Of a stretch of DNA of 29,082 nt, positions 17,550 to 24,813 are shown in pieces. The stretch covers positions 1 to 29,082 of the forward strand of contig CABTWP010000025.1 of the NCBI GenBank assembly GCA_902488525.1, given 5' to 3'. Under the pieces are notes generated by a model that was given only the letters and a program-made list of their open reading frames with translations, searched no databases and was not told the origin of the DNA. This DNA comes from an uncultured Collinsella sp. (lineage in GTDB: Bacteria > Actinomycetota > Coriobacteriia > Coriobacteriales > Coriobacteriaceae). Positions within the stretch are counted from its first letter, which is position 1. Every line of letters starts with the position of its first letter. The position numbers were made by a program, and so were the translations under genes.

Positions 17550-18488
17550 TCAGTCCCCTCGCCCGTTCTGGTTCTCCCACGACTTGCGCTCAAGTTCCCA
17601 GAACGCCCTCATCGCCGTCGCGATCCCGCGCAGCGTGAAGCGGACGACGAGGCCGGTTGAGCGGTCGACCGCGAAGCCGAGCCTGCCGCCGTTGACTTTC
17701 CGCACGGCCCCGAGGGCCTTCGAGAAGAAGCGGTACTGGAGGCTCCCGCCCTTCGACCTCGCGAGCTCGATGCCGTCTCGCCTGAGCCGCCGGTCGAGCT
17801 CGGCCATGCGGTCGGGGCAGTCCCTCATTCGTCCGACCTCCTCGACGCGACGGGCGACCGCCACGCGGACGCGGGCGTTCTCGGAGCGCTCGGCCTGCCC
17901 CTTGCGGGCCATGTCGCGTTCCTCCCTGCCCGGCTGTCTCGCGTGGACGCGCGAGTTGGCCTTGCCGCGCTCAAGCTGCTTGAGCCCATACCTTTCGTCC
18001 AAGGTGCGAACGGTTTTCACGCGTGCGGCAGCGGCTTTGCGTGCGGGGCCCTCGTCGAGCCTCCTGCCCGTCTCAAGGTCGCTGCGGTTGATGCCGAGGT
18101 GCACGGCATAGCGGTCGGTGTCGTCGGAGCGGCAGCGCTCGCGATGCAGAACTATGACGACCTCTTGGTTCGGATAGCGCTCGGCCACGTAGTCGCGTGC
18201 GTATCGCATGCACATCTCCGGCGTCATCTTCCCGCCGTTGAGGTCGCACTCGTCGGGGAGGAAACCAAGTATCTGATGCTGCATGTAGGTGCACTTCGCC
18301 CCCGCCTTCCCCGGCTTGTCATGCCCCATGGCCTTCCTCGTGTCTGCCATCTCTTGGAACCAGCGCTCTTCACTGATGATGTTCTGCGTGTCGTGCGCGA
18401 GAGCTTTGTCCCTGTCCCATGAGAGATAGTCCTTGAGGCGGGAGAGGTGCTTCTCGCTGCACACGCTTGTCTGTTTAATCGCTGTCAT
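17550..18488 (-). CDS. Relaxase/mobilization nuclease
   Basis: A protein of 312 residues. It would nick the element at its transfer origin and lead the strand into a recipient. Tyr21 in KDYLSWD is the candidate catalytic tyrosine. His71 (MQHQILGF) and the pattern HRERCRSDDTDRYAVHLGIN (His115, Asp125, His130, Asn134) fit a degenerate form of the HxD...HxHxxxN relaxase motif. The C-terminal half is Arg-rich and basic, suited to DNA binding. The ATG at 18488 has GGGAGGA upstream, and it begins 9 bases after the coupling protein gene. It is short for a relaxase and has no helicase domain, as is usual for mobilizable elements. Confidence 0.8.
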   Translation of the reverse strand: MTAIKQTSVCSEKHLSRLKDYLSWDRDKALAHDTQNIISEERWFQEMADTRKAMGHDKPGKAGAKCTYMQHQILGFLPDECDLNGGKMTPEMCMRYARDYVAERYPNQEVVIVLHRERCRSDDTDRYAVHLGINRSDLETGRRLDEGPARKAAAARVKTVRTLDERYGLKQLERGKANSRVHARQPGREERDMARKGQAERSENARVRVAVARRVEEVGRMRDCPDRMAELDRRLRRDGIELARSKGGSLQYRFFSKALGAVRKVNGGRLGFAVDRSTGLVVRFTLRGIATAMRAFWELERKSWENQNGRGD

Positions 18489-18497
18489 GGGTCCTCC

Positions 18498-20414
18498 CTA
18501 GTCGAGCGAAAGGCCGCTGAATTTGCCGGTCGGCTGGATCTCGGCTTTCTTCTTCGGCTCGGGCCACTTGGGGCACCAGAGGCCGACGCGTTCGCCCATC
18601 TTCTCGGCAGCGGCCTCGTCCAGTTGCTTTTGATAGGCACGGCGCTTCTCCGCCTCGTGCTCCGGAGTCCCGAGGTCGAAGTGCTCCTTCGTGGGCGTCT
18701 TGGTGCAATCGGCGACGGGTGAGCGGAAGACCCCGGCCCGCTCGGCGGGTATTCCGTTATCCGCGTGCTTGACGACGATTATCCCGTCCCTGTCCGGGGC
18801 CATGTCGCGCCATTCCCACGCGTGTATCACGTCGTCTGCGCTCTCGCTGTAGGAGGTCGATGCCGACGAACCCGACGCCGCCTTGCTGCTGCTCGTGCCC
18901 TGCGTGTGGCGGGTGGTCTTGCCGATGAGCTCCGTGAAGTATCGGCGGTCTTCCTCCTCGGCGAGCTTCATGGCGACTTTTACGCCGCAGTTCGCGAGAA
19001 TCTTCCTCCGTCCGTCCCTCTCTCCGTATTTATTAAGCTGGGATATATCTTGCGTTGCCCCCGTCCAGTAAATCTGGAACGACCTTCCAAGCGAAAGGAG
19101 GGCGGGCAGGCATTCGATGCGGGGCAGGTTGCCCCATTCGTCGCCGAGAATCTGGACGGGGCGCGGAAGTCTTCCGCCGTTGGAATCGGCGACGATTTGG
19201 ACGGATTCCCAGAGCTGGGAGAGGAATATCGCCGCTATGCAGTTGTATGGCGAGCCCTCGTCGAGCATATGGAGGAATACGGCGCTCTTGGTTTCAAGAA
19301 CCGCGCGAGGGTCGATGTCGGACCCGGACGTCATCCATGCGACTGGGGCCGACGAGAACGGGCGCAGCGCCACCTTGAGCGTCGAGAGGATGCTTCTGAG
19401 CTCGTTGCCGCCCGAGGAGACGAACTGCGAGGCTCTGTTTTTAGCGGGGTGTCTGCTTGGTAGGGCGCGGAAAACGCTCTTGAGTGGCTCGGCCGGGTCG
19501 TCACCCTCTGCCTCGGTGCCACGGTCCAGCACCTCGCAGACGGTCGCAAGGTGCTTTGCTTCCTTGGGGCATTCATCGGACATGGAGACCAGCAAGACGA
19601 GGGCAGACAGGAGGCCCCGCGCGGATGCGGTCCAGTGCGAGCCCTTGCCGTTCTCGTCATCCTGCACCACGAGCTCCGCAATGGTGTCAGCCGCCTGCTC
19701 GGCTTCTTGGTCGCGGCTTTCGGCGTGGAGGTCGATGACCTGCTTGAGCGGGTTGAACCTCTGGCCTCGATAGGGTCGCTGCGTGTCGAGCAGGAGGACG
19801 TTGTAGCCGCGTCGGGCCAGCTCGTCACCCGTGAGCTCTATGAGCTCGTTCTTGACGTCGGAGACGACGAGGGTCGCGGGCTCGGAGCCGTTTGCGCCGT
19901 CGCCGTACGAGAGCAAATCGATTGAGGGCAGGTAGAGGAAGCGGGACTTGCCAGAGCCAGTGGACCCGGAAACATAGACCATCTTCTTTGGCTCGAAGAG
20001 GTAGCAGGGTTTGCCGAGCCATCTGGTGAACCCGTAGACGAACCCGCGTGAAGAGGGGTTAGCCGAGCCGTCCCATGTAATCGAACCTTTCACCGCATTG
20101 CGGCCCGTCTTGATGCAAGCATTGCCGAGCACGCCGCCATCGTCGGCACGCGAGTTGAGGGCGCTCGAATAGGCAACGAGGGAGCAGATGCAGAGCGTGA
20201 GGAGGAAGGTGAGGACGGTCCCCGTGATATGGGCGATGAATGCGCCCGAGAGCCACCAGCCGAGAACCGTGGCCGCATCGAGCGCAGAGGGGAGGGCTGA
20301 CGCGTCGGGCATGATCCCGGAGGCAATATCGCCGATAGGGGCGGCAAGGATTGGGCAGACGAGGAATGCAATGAAGACGGATGATATGAGGGCGGTGAAC
20401 ATCTTGCTTTTCAT
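18498..20414 (-). CDS. Type IV coupling protein (VirD4/TraG family)
   Basis: A protein of 638 residues. Two membrane segments lie near residues 7-30 and 60-85, followed by a cytoplasmic ATPase with Walker A GSTGSGKS at 150-157, a Walker B-like LGDEWGNLPRI and a region with TGATQDISQLNKYG. It docks the relaxase-DNA complex at a type IV secretion channel. Its start overlaps the MobC stop by 4 bases (ATGA). The presence of its own coupling protein, without a channel, means the element needs only a borrowed mating pore. Confidence 0.9.
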   Translation of the reverse strand: MKSKMFTALISSVFIAFLVCPILAAPIGDIASGIMPDASALPSALDAATVLGWWLSGAFIAHITGTVLTFLLTLCICSLVAYSSALNSRADDGGVLGNACIKTGRNAVKGSITWDGSANPSSRGFVYGFTRWLGKPCYLFEPKKMVYVSGSTGSGKSRFLYLPSIDLLSYGDGANGSEPATLVVSDVKNELIELTGDELARRGYNVLLLDTQRPYRGQRFNPLKQVIDLHAESRDQEAEQAADTIAELVVQDDENGKGSHWTASARGLLSALVLLVSMSDECPKEAKHLATVCEVLDRGTEAEGDDPAEPLKSVFRALPSRHPAKNRASQFVSSGGNELRSILSTLKVALRPFSSAPVAWMTSGSDIDPRAVLETKSAVFLHMLDEGSPYNCIAAIFLSQLWESVQIVADSNGGRLPRPVQILGDEWGNLPRIECLPALLSLGRSFQIYWTGATQDISQLNKYGERDGRRKILANCGVKVAMKLAEEEDRRYFTELIGKTTRHTQGTSSSKAASGSSASTSYSESADDVIHAWEWRDMAPDRDGIIVVKHADNGIPAERAGVFRSPVADCTKTPTKEHFDLGTPEHEAEKRRAYQKQLDEAAAEKMGERVGLWCPKWPEPKKKAEIQPTGKFSGLSLD

Positions 20415-20761
20415 AGCCGCTCCTTTGCTTTCGACAGAAGGGTTGAGAGTTCGGAAGCTGTGCTCGATATCAACTGGACGGCGTTTTCAAGCTGGACGGC
20501 CGTTTGCCGGTCGATGCCATAGGCGTTTATGGAGCGCATAGCTTGGTTGAGGTTGTTGCCCTGCCGCTTCATCTCGACGAGCATTTGCCGGAGGGTCGAC
20601 TCGTCGGCGACCTTGACGGGCTTCTCGCCGATTCGGAGGGCGGCCTCGCGCAAAAACGTTGATGGGGGCATGCCGAAAGAGGAAGAGCGGGCCACGATTT
20701 CGGCCCGCTCTCCATCGGTCATACGAACGTTGATATGCGCGGTCCTGCTAGTGCCGCGCAT
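20411..20761 (-). CDS. mobC: MobC-like relaxosome accessory protein
   Basis: A protein of 116 residues. The N-terminal part (HINVRMTDGERAEIVARSS, then PPSTFLREAAL) is a ribbon-helix-helix fold. The C-terminal half, with EMKRQGNNLNQAMRSINAYG, is the MobC signature. Such proteins bind oriT and help the relaxase nick. It starts 3 bases after the ATPase gene and overlaps the coupling protein gene. Confidence 0.85.
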   Translation of the reverse strand: MRGTSRTAHINVRMTDGERAEIVARSSSFGMPPSTFLREAALRIGEKPVKVADESTLRQMLVEMKRQGNNLNQAMRSINAYGIDRQTAVQLENAVQLISSTASELSTLLSKAKERL

Positions 20762-20764
20762 CGC

Positions 20765-21661
20765 CTAGCCCCTATCGAGGAAGGTAGCGTGGGCTCCGTC
20801 GAAGTCGAGCCGAGCTTCGCCTAACGTGCCGTAGCGATTCTTGAGGGCAACGAGCTTGAGCGGGGTGCCGCTCGCGGGGGCCTCAAAAGGGAAGTCGGGT
20901 TTTCCGTCATCGTCGGCAAGAAAAAGAACGGAGTCGAAGCTGTACTCGACCGTCGAAGAGCCGCCGAACATGCCGAGGTTGGGCTTGCTCGACTTGCCAG
21001 ACTTGTAGGACTCGCGCGTGGTCGAGCTCAGGGCGATGACTGGCGAGCCGTAGAGGTTTGATATTTCGCGCAAGCCCTTTACGCACGCTGTGATTGCCAA
21101 GCGCTCGTCGATGAACTGCTGTCCCGCCGTGATACCGCAGGCGAGGAGTTGGAGATAGTCGATGAAAACGATAGGGGCCTCGTTGCGCTCACGTGCTATC
21201 AGCCCAACGAGGTTCGAGAGTTCAACGGTGTTCAACGGGCCGGTAATACAGAGATTCGGGGCGATACAGCTGCGATACCTGTCGAGAGCAGCCTCGAAGG
21301 CCTCGTGCTTGGGATGGTCTGCCGCCGCCGCGTCCGCGACCTCGGAAAGGGCAAGCTTGCCTCCGCTGAGTCGTGCAAGGCTCTTCTCCAAGAGCTTATG
21401 CGCGGGAAGCTCGGCGGAGACATAGATTACTGGGTGACTGTCGTTCGCAAGCTTGTCGGCCTCCTGCAAGGCCAAGGTCGTCTTGCCCCTGCCGGGACCG
21501 GTGCCGATGGCATAATTGAGCCCGGGATGGACTCCGCCGAGGATGTCGTTAAGGGCCTTGAGCCCGAAGAGGGCGATAGGTTGGTCACCCCTAAGGGCGC
21601 TGAGGTGCTCATCGAGCCTATCGGATTCGAAAACGAGAGGGTTGGGGGCCGGGCACTGCAT
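20765..21661 (-). CDS. DnaB/RecA-like ATPase, replicative helicase domain
   Basis: A protein of 298 residues equal to the ATPase half of DnaB, with no N-terminal DnaB domain. It has Walker A GTGPGRGKT at 53-61, Walker B IVFIDYLQLL and a late SSTTRE motif. It may help replicate the excised element, or the single strand after transfer. Its start codon overlaps the preceding stop by one base (TAATG), so it is translationally linked to the HTH gene. Confidence 0.8.
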   Translation of the reverse strand: MQCPAPNPLVFESDRLDEHLSALRGDQPIALFGLKALNDILGGVHPGLNYAIGTGPGRGKTTLALQEADKLANDSHPVIYVSAELPAHKLLEKSLARLSGGKLALSEVADAAAADHPKHEAFEAALDRYRSCIAPNLCITGPLNTVELSNLVGLIARERNEAPIVFIDYLQLLACGITAGQQFIDERLAITACVKGLREISNLYGSPVIALSSTTRESYKSGKSSKPNLGMFGGSSTVEYSFDSVLFLADDDGKPDFPFEAPASGTPLKLVALKNRYGTLGEARLDFDGAHATFLDRG

Positions 21662-21903
21662 TACTCGTTCGCCTCTTCAGCCAAAGTCCTGAAATAGGCG
21701 ATGAGGTCTTCTTCCATGACAAAATACTGGTTGGCGATGCGGAAGCAATGGTGCGTCGACTTCATGAGCTTAATGGCGCTCGACTGGCCAATGCCGGTGA
21801 GAATCTGAACATCGAGACGGCTCAAGATACGCTTGGGACCAGTGCGACGAAGGTTGATGCCTGCGGAAATGGCGTCAACCTTGGGGTCATCTGCAAGATG
21901 CAT
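21661..21903 (-). CDS. Small helix-turn-helix protein (excisionase-like)
   Basis: A protein of 80 residues. ILTGIGQSSAIKLMKSTH followed by FRIANQYFVMEEDLIAYFRTL resembles the small winged MerR/Xis-type DNA-binding fold. It could be a recombination directionality factor or a replication control protein. The ATG at 21903 has AAGGAG upstream. It is 79 bases after the unknown gene and overlaps the ATPase gene. The function is inferred only from the fold and position. Confidence 0.6.
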   Translation of the reverse strand: MHLADDPKVDAISAGINLRRTGPKRILSRLDVQILTGIGQSSAIKLMKSTHHCFRIANQYFVMEEDLIAYFRTLAEEANE

Positions 21904-21982
21904 GATAAACTCCTTGTTTGGGGTGCTCGGCTCCTCTTCGAGGTTTGGCGACTAAGAGAGGGGAGTCGGGTGCCGTTTTTTA

Positions 21983-22711
21983 TTACCAGTCGGAACAAAC
22001 CTCTTCAAGAAGACTGCTCCATTTGCGACGCAACTCCGGGGTATCCGGGAGTACGTGCTGGTTGCCGCAGTCTGCGGCAGAGGTCGTGACGCTCTCTTCG
22101 AGCGCGGAGAAGGCGTCGGCGAGATAGGCGCATGTCGCGTTCAGCTGGCCGATTTCGTCAAAATATTCGATGGCGAAGCGCACGAGCGCCACAACGGGGG
22201 CGCGGTTATAGTTGGTGGACGCCTCGTCCATCAGGGCGCGGCCGTACTTCACCGCCCTGTCGGTCTCGTAATCGACAAAGGGGTCTGAGGGATCGCGCGG
22301 AACCTTGTGCTCCATAAAGTCAATGACGGAATCAAAGCAGCGGCGAAGGTGCGGCATGTCCATCGCGCTGGTAAAGAGCGCGGTCTCACAACGCCTCTCG
22401 TGGATTAGCTCGAAACCGAACTCGACAATGGGCTTATAGCCGCCGTGGGCGACGGTTCCCGTCGCGCCAGTGACGTTCGAACGCAGAACGTCCGAGACGC
22501 TCGCAAACAGACCACTACCGCTGTAGACGTCGAGCATCCTGTCCCTCGGAAATGCCGGGGAGGGAAGCACCTCGTCAAAGACAAGGCCGATAATGGCTTT
22601 TGACTCATCGGTCGCTCGAAGGTAAGCCTCGTCGGAGACCATCTGTGAGAAGGGGGTCTTGAGGTTTTCGGGTATGCGGATACGCTTCTCGGCCTTCTTC
22701 TTATAGACCAT
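21983..22711 (-). CDS. Unknown element protein between integrase and ATPase
   Basis: A protein of 242 residues. A basic N-terminus (MVYKKKAEKRIRIPENL) is followed by a mixed region with no catalytic motif I can recognise and an acidic, helical C-terminus with several Cys and Trp. There is no membrane segment. The ATG at 22711 has GGAGGTG upstream; a longer frame starting at 22807 lacks one. The position, between the integrase and replication-transfer genes, suggests a replication or regulatory role, but this is a guess. Confidence 0.65.
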   Translation of the reverse strand: MVYKKKAEKRIRIPENLKTPFSQMVSDEAYLRATDESKAIIGLVFDEVLPSPAFPRDRMLDVYSGSGLFASVSDVLRSNVTGATGTVAHGGYKPIVEFGFELIHERRCETALFTSAMDMPHLRRCFDSVIDFMEHKVPRDPSDPFVDYETDRAVKYGRALMDEASTNYNRAPVVALVRFAIEYFDEIGQLNATCAYLADAFSALEESVTTSAADCGNQHVLPDTPELRRKWSSLLEEVCSDW

Positions 22712-22823
22712 TTTATTCACCTCCAATCGTTTGTCTGCAATCATCATACCATCAGACGGCGCATGTAGCCCTAGTAGTAGCCCACCGTATGAAGAGATAG
22801 TGAACATCGAGGTAAACTAGCCA

Positions 22824-24122
22824 TTACTTAGATGACAGCAATTCAAAGACTTCTGCTGCGTTTCGGTCATTGGCCCTGATTGCATGGGTGTAGAAATTAG
22901 CCGTTGTGCTTGCGGAGGCATGGCCCATTCGCGCCTGAACGGTCTTTAAATCGACGTTGCTCGCCACGAGAGCGGTCGCGGCGGTGTGACGGAGGCCATG
23001 GGGAACAAGTCCTGAGTAACCAGTGCCGCGCGTATGAAGCTTGCCGTCTCGCATGAACTGCTTCGTCACATCGCTATAAGTCCCATAGCCGTTATCGACG
23101 CAGAAGTCCCTAAACCATCGAGAGTAGTTGTGCCCGCTTGGTCTGGTGACGCTTATGCTGCGGAAACCGTCGGCATCCTTTCCAACGCTGAATGCGTGGA
23201 CGATGGGGTCGGTATCCTTTTGTTCCAACCCGCGACGTCTGAATATGTCGCGCTGCATAGTCTTCCACTTGTCTAAATACTCGGTCAGAGCTTTGTCTAT
23301 GGAGAGAATGCGTCTGCTCATCTCCGATTTCGGGGGCCTCAAGGTCTTGTCGCTGGTGTACTGCCGGACGATTCGGAGCTCCATGGCTTCGGGGTCGTAA
23401 TCGAGCCAGCTGAGCCCTAAAGCCTCGCCTTTCCTCAGCCCGAGGTGAAATATAAGCATGGTGCAGACGGTCATGGGCCCCATCGGTTCGGAAAGCAAGC
23501 ACTCAGTGAATCTTGGGAGCTCATCGGGAGGGAGAAAGTTTCGTGCTCGCAGGTCCGGTTTCGGCAGCTTTATGCCGATGCAAGGATTGCGGCCAATCAG
23601 TTCGTTCTCAAGGGCATCTTGCATGACCTGCTTAAGCTTGACGTGAATGCGACGGATCTCGGCGTCGGTGAACCTTCCATTTGAACGGGCCTCAGCGTAG
23701 GCGCGTTTAACATCGTCGGGCCTCAGGTCGGCTAGGGGCACGTCTTCGAACAGTTCGCGTATGTGTCGCACGTCGTATCCCTCTCGCTCATATGAGAGAG
23801 GGGAGCCGAATGAGCTCTCTCGGAGCACGTGGAAGGATTCGGCATATGCCGCTACGGTGCTCGGAGCATCTCTAGATGGTTCATAGCTCTCAAGTTCCTC
23901 GCGGTACTCGTTGAGAGCGTTTGCGACTTCGCTAGGCCAGTTCTTCGGGTTCTTGCTCTTGCAATGGATGGTCCTCTTGGGTGTTTTGAGATACTTGACT
24001 TTGCTGCCGTTCTTTCCGGAGTTCGGGTCTCTCCCAAGAGAGAAGTAAATCTTGAATGAGCCGGGCTTTCCCTTGATGGGCTCAGATGTTCCCTTTGCGG
24101 TTGGTTTGATTCTGGTTTCCAA
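22824..24122 (-). CDS. int: Tyrosine-family integrase of the element
   Basis: A protein of 432 residues. It has an N-terminal arm-binding part, a core-binding domain (about 90-185) and a catalytic domain with Arg230 (HLGLRKGEALGL), His375-x-x-Arg378 (PHGLRHTAA), His401 (MGHASASTT) and the nucleophile Tyr411 (FYTHAI). It would insert and excise the element at the tRNA 3' end. The start is a TTG at 24122 with GGAGGA 6 bases upstream; no ATG fits. A 17-bp-arm hairpin in its leader (24144-24192) probably limits expression. It sits next to attR, as usual. Confidence 0.93.
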   Translation of the reverse strand: METRIKPTAKGTSEPIKGKPGSFKIYFSLGRDPNSGKNGSKVKYLKTPKRTIHCKSKNPKNWPSEVANALNEYREELESYEPSRDAPSTVAAYAESFHVLRESSFGSPLSYEREGYDVRHIRELFEDVPLADLRPDDVKRAYAEARSNGRFTDAEIRRIHVKLKQVMQDALENELIGRNPCIGIKLPKPDLRARNFLPPDELPRFTECLLSEPMGPMTVCTMLIFHLGLRKGEALGLSWLDYDPEAMELRIVRQYTSDKTLRPPKSEMSRRILSIDKALTEYLDKWKTMQRDIFRRRGLEQKDTDPIVHAFSVGKDADGFRSISVTRPSGHNYSRWFRDFCVDNGYGTYSDVTKQFMRDGKLHTRGTGYSGLVPHGLRHTAATALVASNVDLKTVQARMGHASASTTANFYTHAIRANDRNAAEVFELLSSK

Positions 24123-24143
24123 AAGTGTCCTCCAAGGGGATTG

Positions 24144-24192
24144 CGTTAGGCTCGGGGCCGGGGCTTTGAGGGCCTCGGCCCCGAGCCTAACG
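24144..24192. promoter_or_regulatory. Strong hairpin in the integrase leader
   Basis: The arms CGTTAGGCTCGGGGCCG (24144-24160) and the complement (24176-24192) pair over 17 bases with no mismatch, and a 15-base loop. It lies 22 bases upstream of the TTG start on the minus strand. It lacks a T run there, so it is more likely a translation or readthrough control, or a protein-binding site near attR. Confidence 0.6.
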
Positions 24193-24195
24193 TAA

Positions 24196-24253
24196 ACTTT
24201 TCACCCCTGCAAGCCGTAAACGCAACTGCTAGGGGTGAAAAAGAGGTGAAATA
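24196..24253. promoter_or_regulatory. Right-end GGGGTGAAA repeats (probable integrase arm sites)
   Basis: GGGGTGAAAAAGAGGTGAAA (24232-24251) has nearly the same sequence and spacing as 15156-15175 at the left end. An inverted copy CTTTTCACCCCT is at 24197-24208. They lie between the integrase gene and attR. Confidence 0.6.
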
Positions 24254-24358
24254 GAATTCTAATAAGAACCAGCAGAAACTCAAAAACAGCTAATCTACCT
24301 GCGAATATATATAATAGGGCAAAATTGCATTTGCCCAGGTAAGGTAAATGACCATGAC

Positions 24359-24405
24359 CTCCTAAAGCGGGTGTCGACGGTTCGAATCCGCCCGGGGGCA
24401 CCAGA
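24359..24405 (+). repeat. attR core direct repeat
   Basis: Identical to 15040-15086 over 47 bases. It is only the 3' half of tRNA-Arg and has no 5' half, so it is not a functional gene. Confidence 0.92.
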
Positions 24406-24666
24406 AGATTATGACGGCGTCGCGAGAGCGGCGTCGTTTCTGGTTTGTGGGAGCTGCCGGCGGATTCGGACCGTCGACACCCGCGTCACTCATTTCCCCG
24501 CGGGGGGAGTTTTCGAATCCGCCCGGGGGCACCAGAAGATTATGACGGCGTCGCGAGAGCGGCGCCGTTTCTGGTTTGTGGGGACCGCCGGCAGGATTCG
24601 AGCCGTCGACACCCGCGTCAGCAATTTCCCCGCGGGGGGGGTCGAATCCGCCCGGAGCACCAGAGA
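24383..24666. repeat. Tandem ~130-bp modules built from tRNA-Arg 3' fragments
   Basis: The unit starting CGAATCCGCCCGG begins at 24383, 24514 and 24643, a period of 131 and 129 bases; the third copy is only the tRNA end. Each full unit has ACCAGAA...TTCTGGT around an ACGGCGTCGC-GAGA-GCGGCGTCGT-like stem, then an inverted tRNA piece ending GTCGACACCCG. Sequence differences inside the stem keep the pairing. It looks like a record of repeated integration at this tRNA. Confidence 0.8.
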
Positions 24667-24672
24667 TTTGTC

Positions 24673-24706
24673 GAGCCCGGTACCGCTACGGTGCCGGGCT
24701 CTTCTG
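24673..24706 (+). terminator. Probable original tRNA-Arg terminator
   Basis: The arms GAGCCCGGTACC (24673-24684) and GGTGCCGGGCTC (24690-24701) pair with one G-U, followed by TTCTGG. It follows the last tRNA 3'-end copy at once, where the terminator of the uninterrupted gene would lie. Confidence 0.7.
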
Positions 24707-24721
24707 GTTCAATGCCATGTC

Positions 24722-24761
24722 AAAAACGAAGCGCCCGCTTGCTGGGGGAGCAAGCGGGCGC
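24722..24761 (-). terminator. Terminator of the pknB transcript
   Basis: The arms GCGCCCGCTTGC (24731-24742) and GCAAGCGGGCGC (24750-24761) pair perfectly. On the minus strand the stem is followed by TTCGTTTTTG. Confidence 0.88.
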
Positions 24762-24813
24762 CTGTGAGCGAATATGTTTGCGGCGAAAGCCGCGATGAGC
24801 GGTGGGGTGGCGA

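Larger units (their letters stand above)
15040..24405. mobile_element. Integrative mobilizable element in tRNA-Arg(CCT)
   Basis: A 9.3-kb element bounded by identical 47-bp repeats (15040-15086 and 24359-24405) that are the 3' half of the tRNA gene. It encodes a tyrosine integrase next to attR, an unknown protein, an HTH protein, a DnaB-like ATPase, MobC, a coupling protein and a relaxase, all on the minus strand, plus an XRE regulator and a surface protein near attL. No VirB4, VirB6 or other mating-channel gene is present, so it is called mobilizable and not self-transmissible. All genes look intact, which suggests a recent or active element. Confidence 0.9.

Noticed and set aside
17215..18111. 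298-residue plus-strand frame across the hairpin block and relaxase
   Set aside because: Arg/Pro/Ser-rich with no motif, and opposite to the relaxase gene.
21661..21903. Firm excisionase call for the 80-residue protein
   Set aside because: Small HTH fold fits, but it is linked to the ATPase gene and not to int, so a replication or control role is equally possible.
24359..24403. Second tRNA-Arg gene
   Set aside because: Only the 3' half is present; it is the attR repeat with no acceptor 5' arm or D-arm.
15040..24405. Prophage
   Set aside because: No capsid, terminase, portal or lysis gene; the relaxase, MobC and coupling protein point to a mobilizable element.
24383..24666. CRISPR array (repeats spaced about 130 bases)
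   Set aside because: The units are contiguous tandem modules of tRNA sequence, not short repeats with unique spacers, and no cas gene is in the window.
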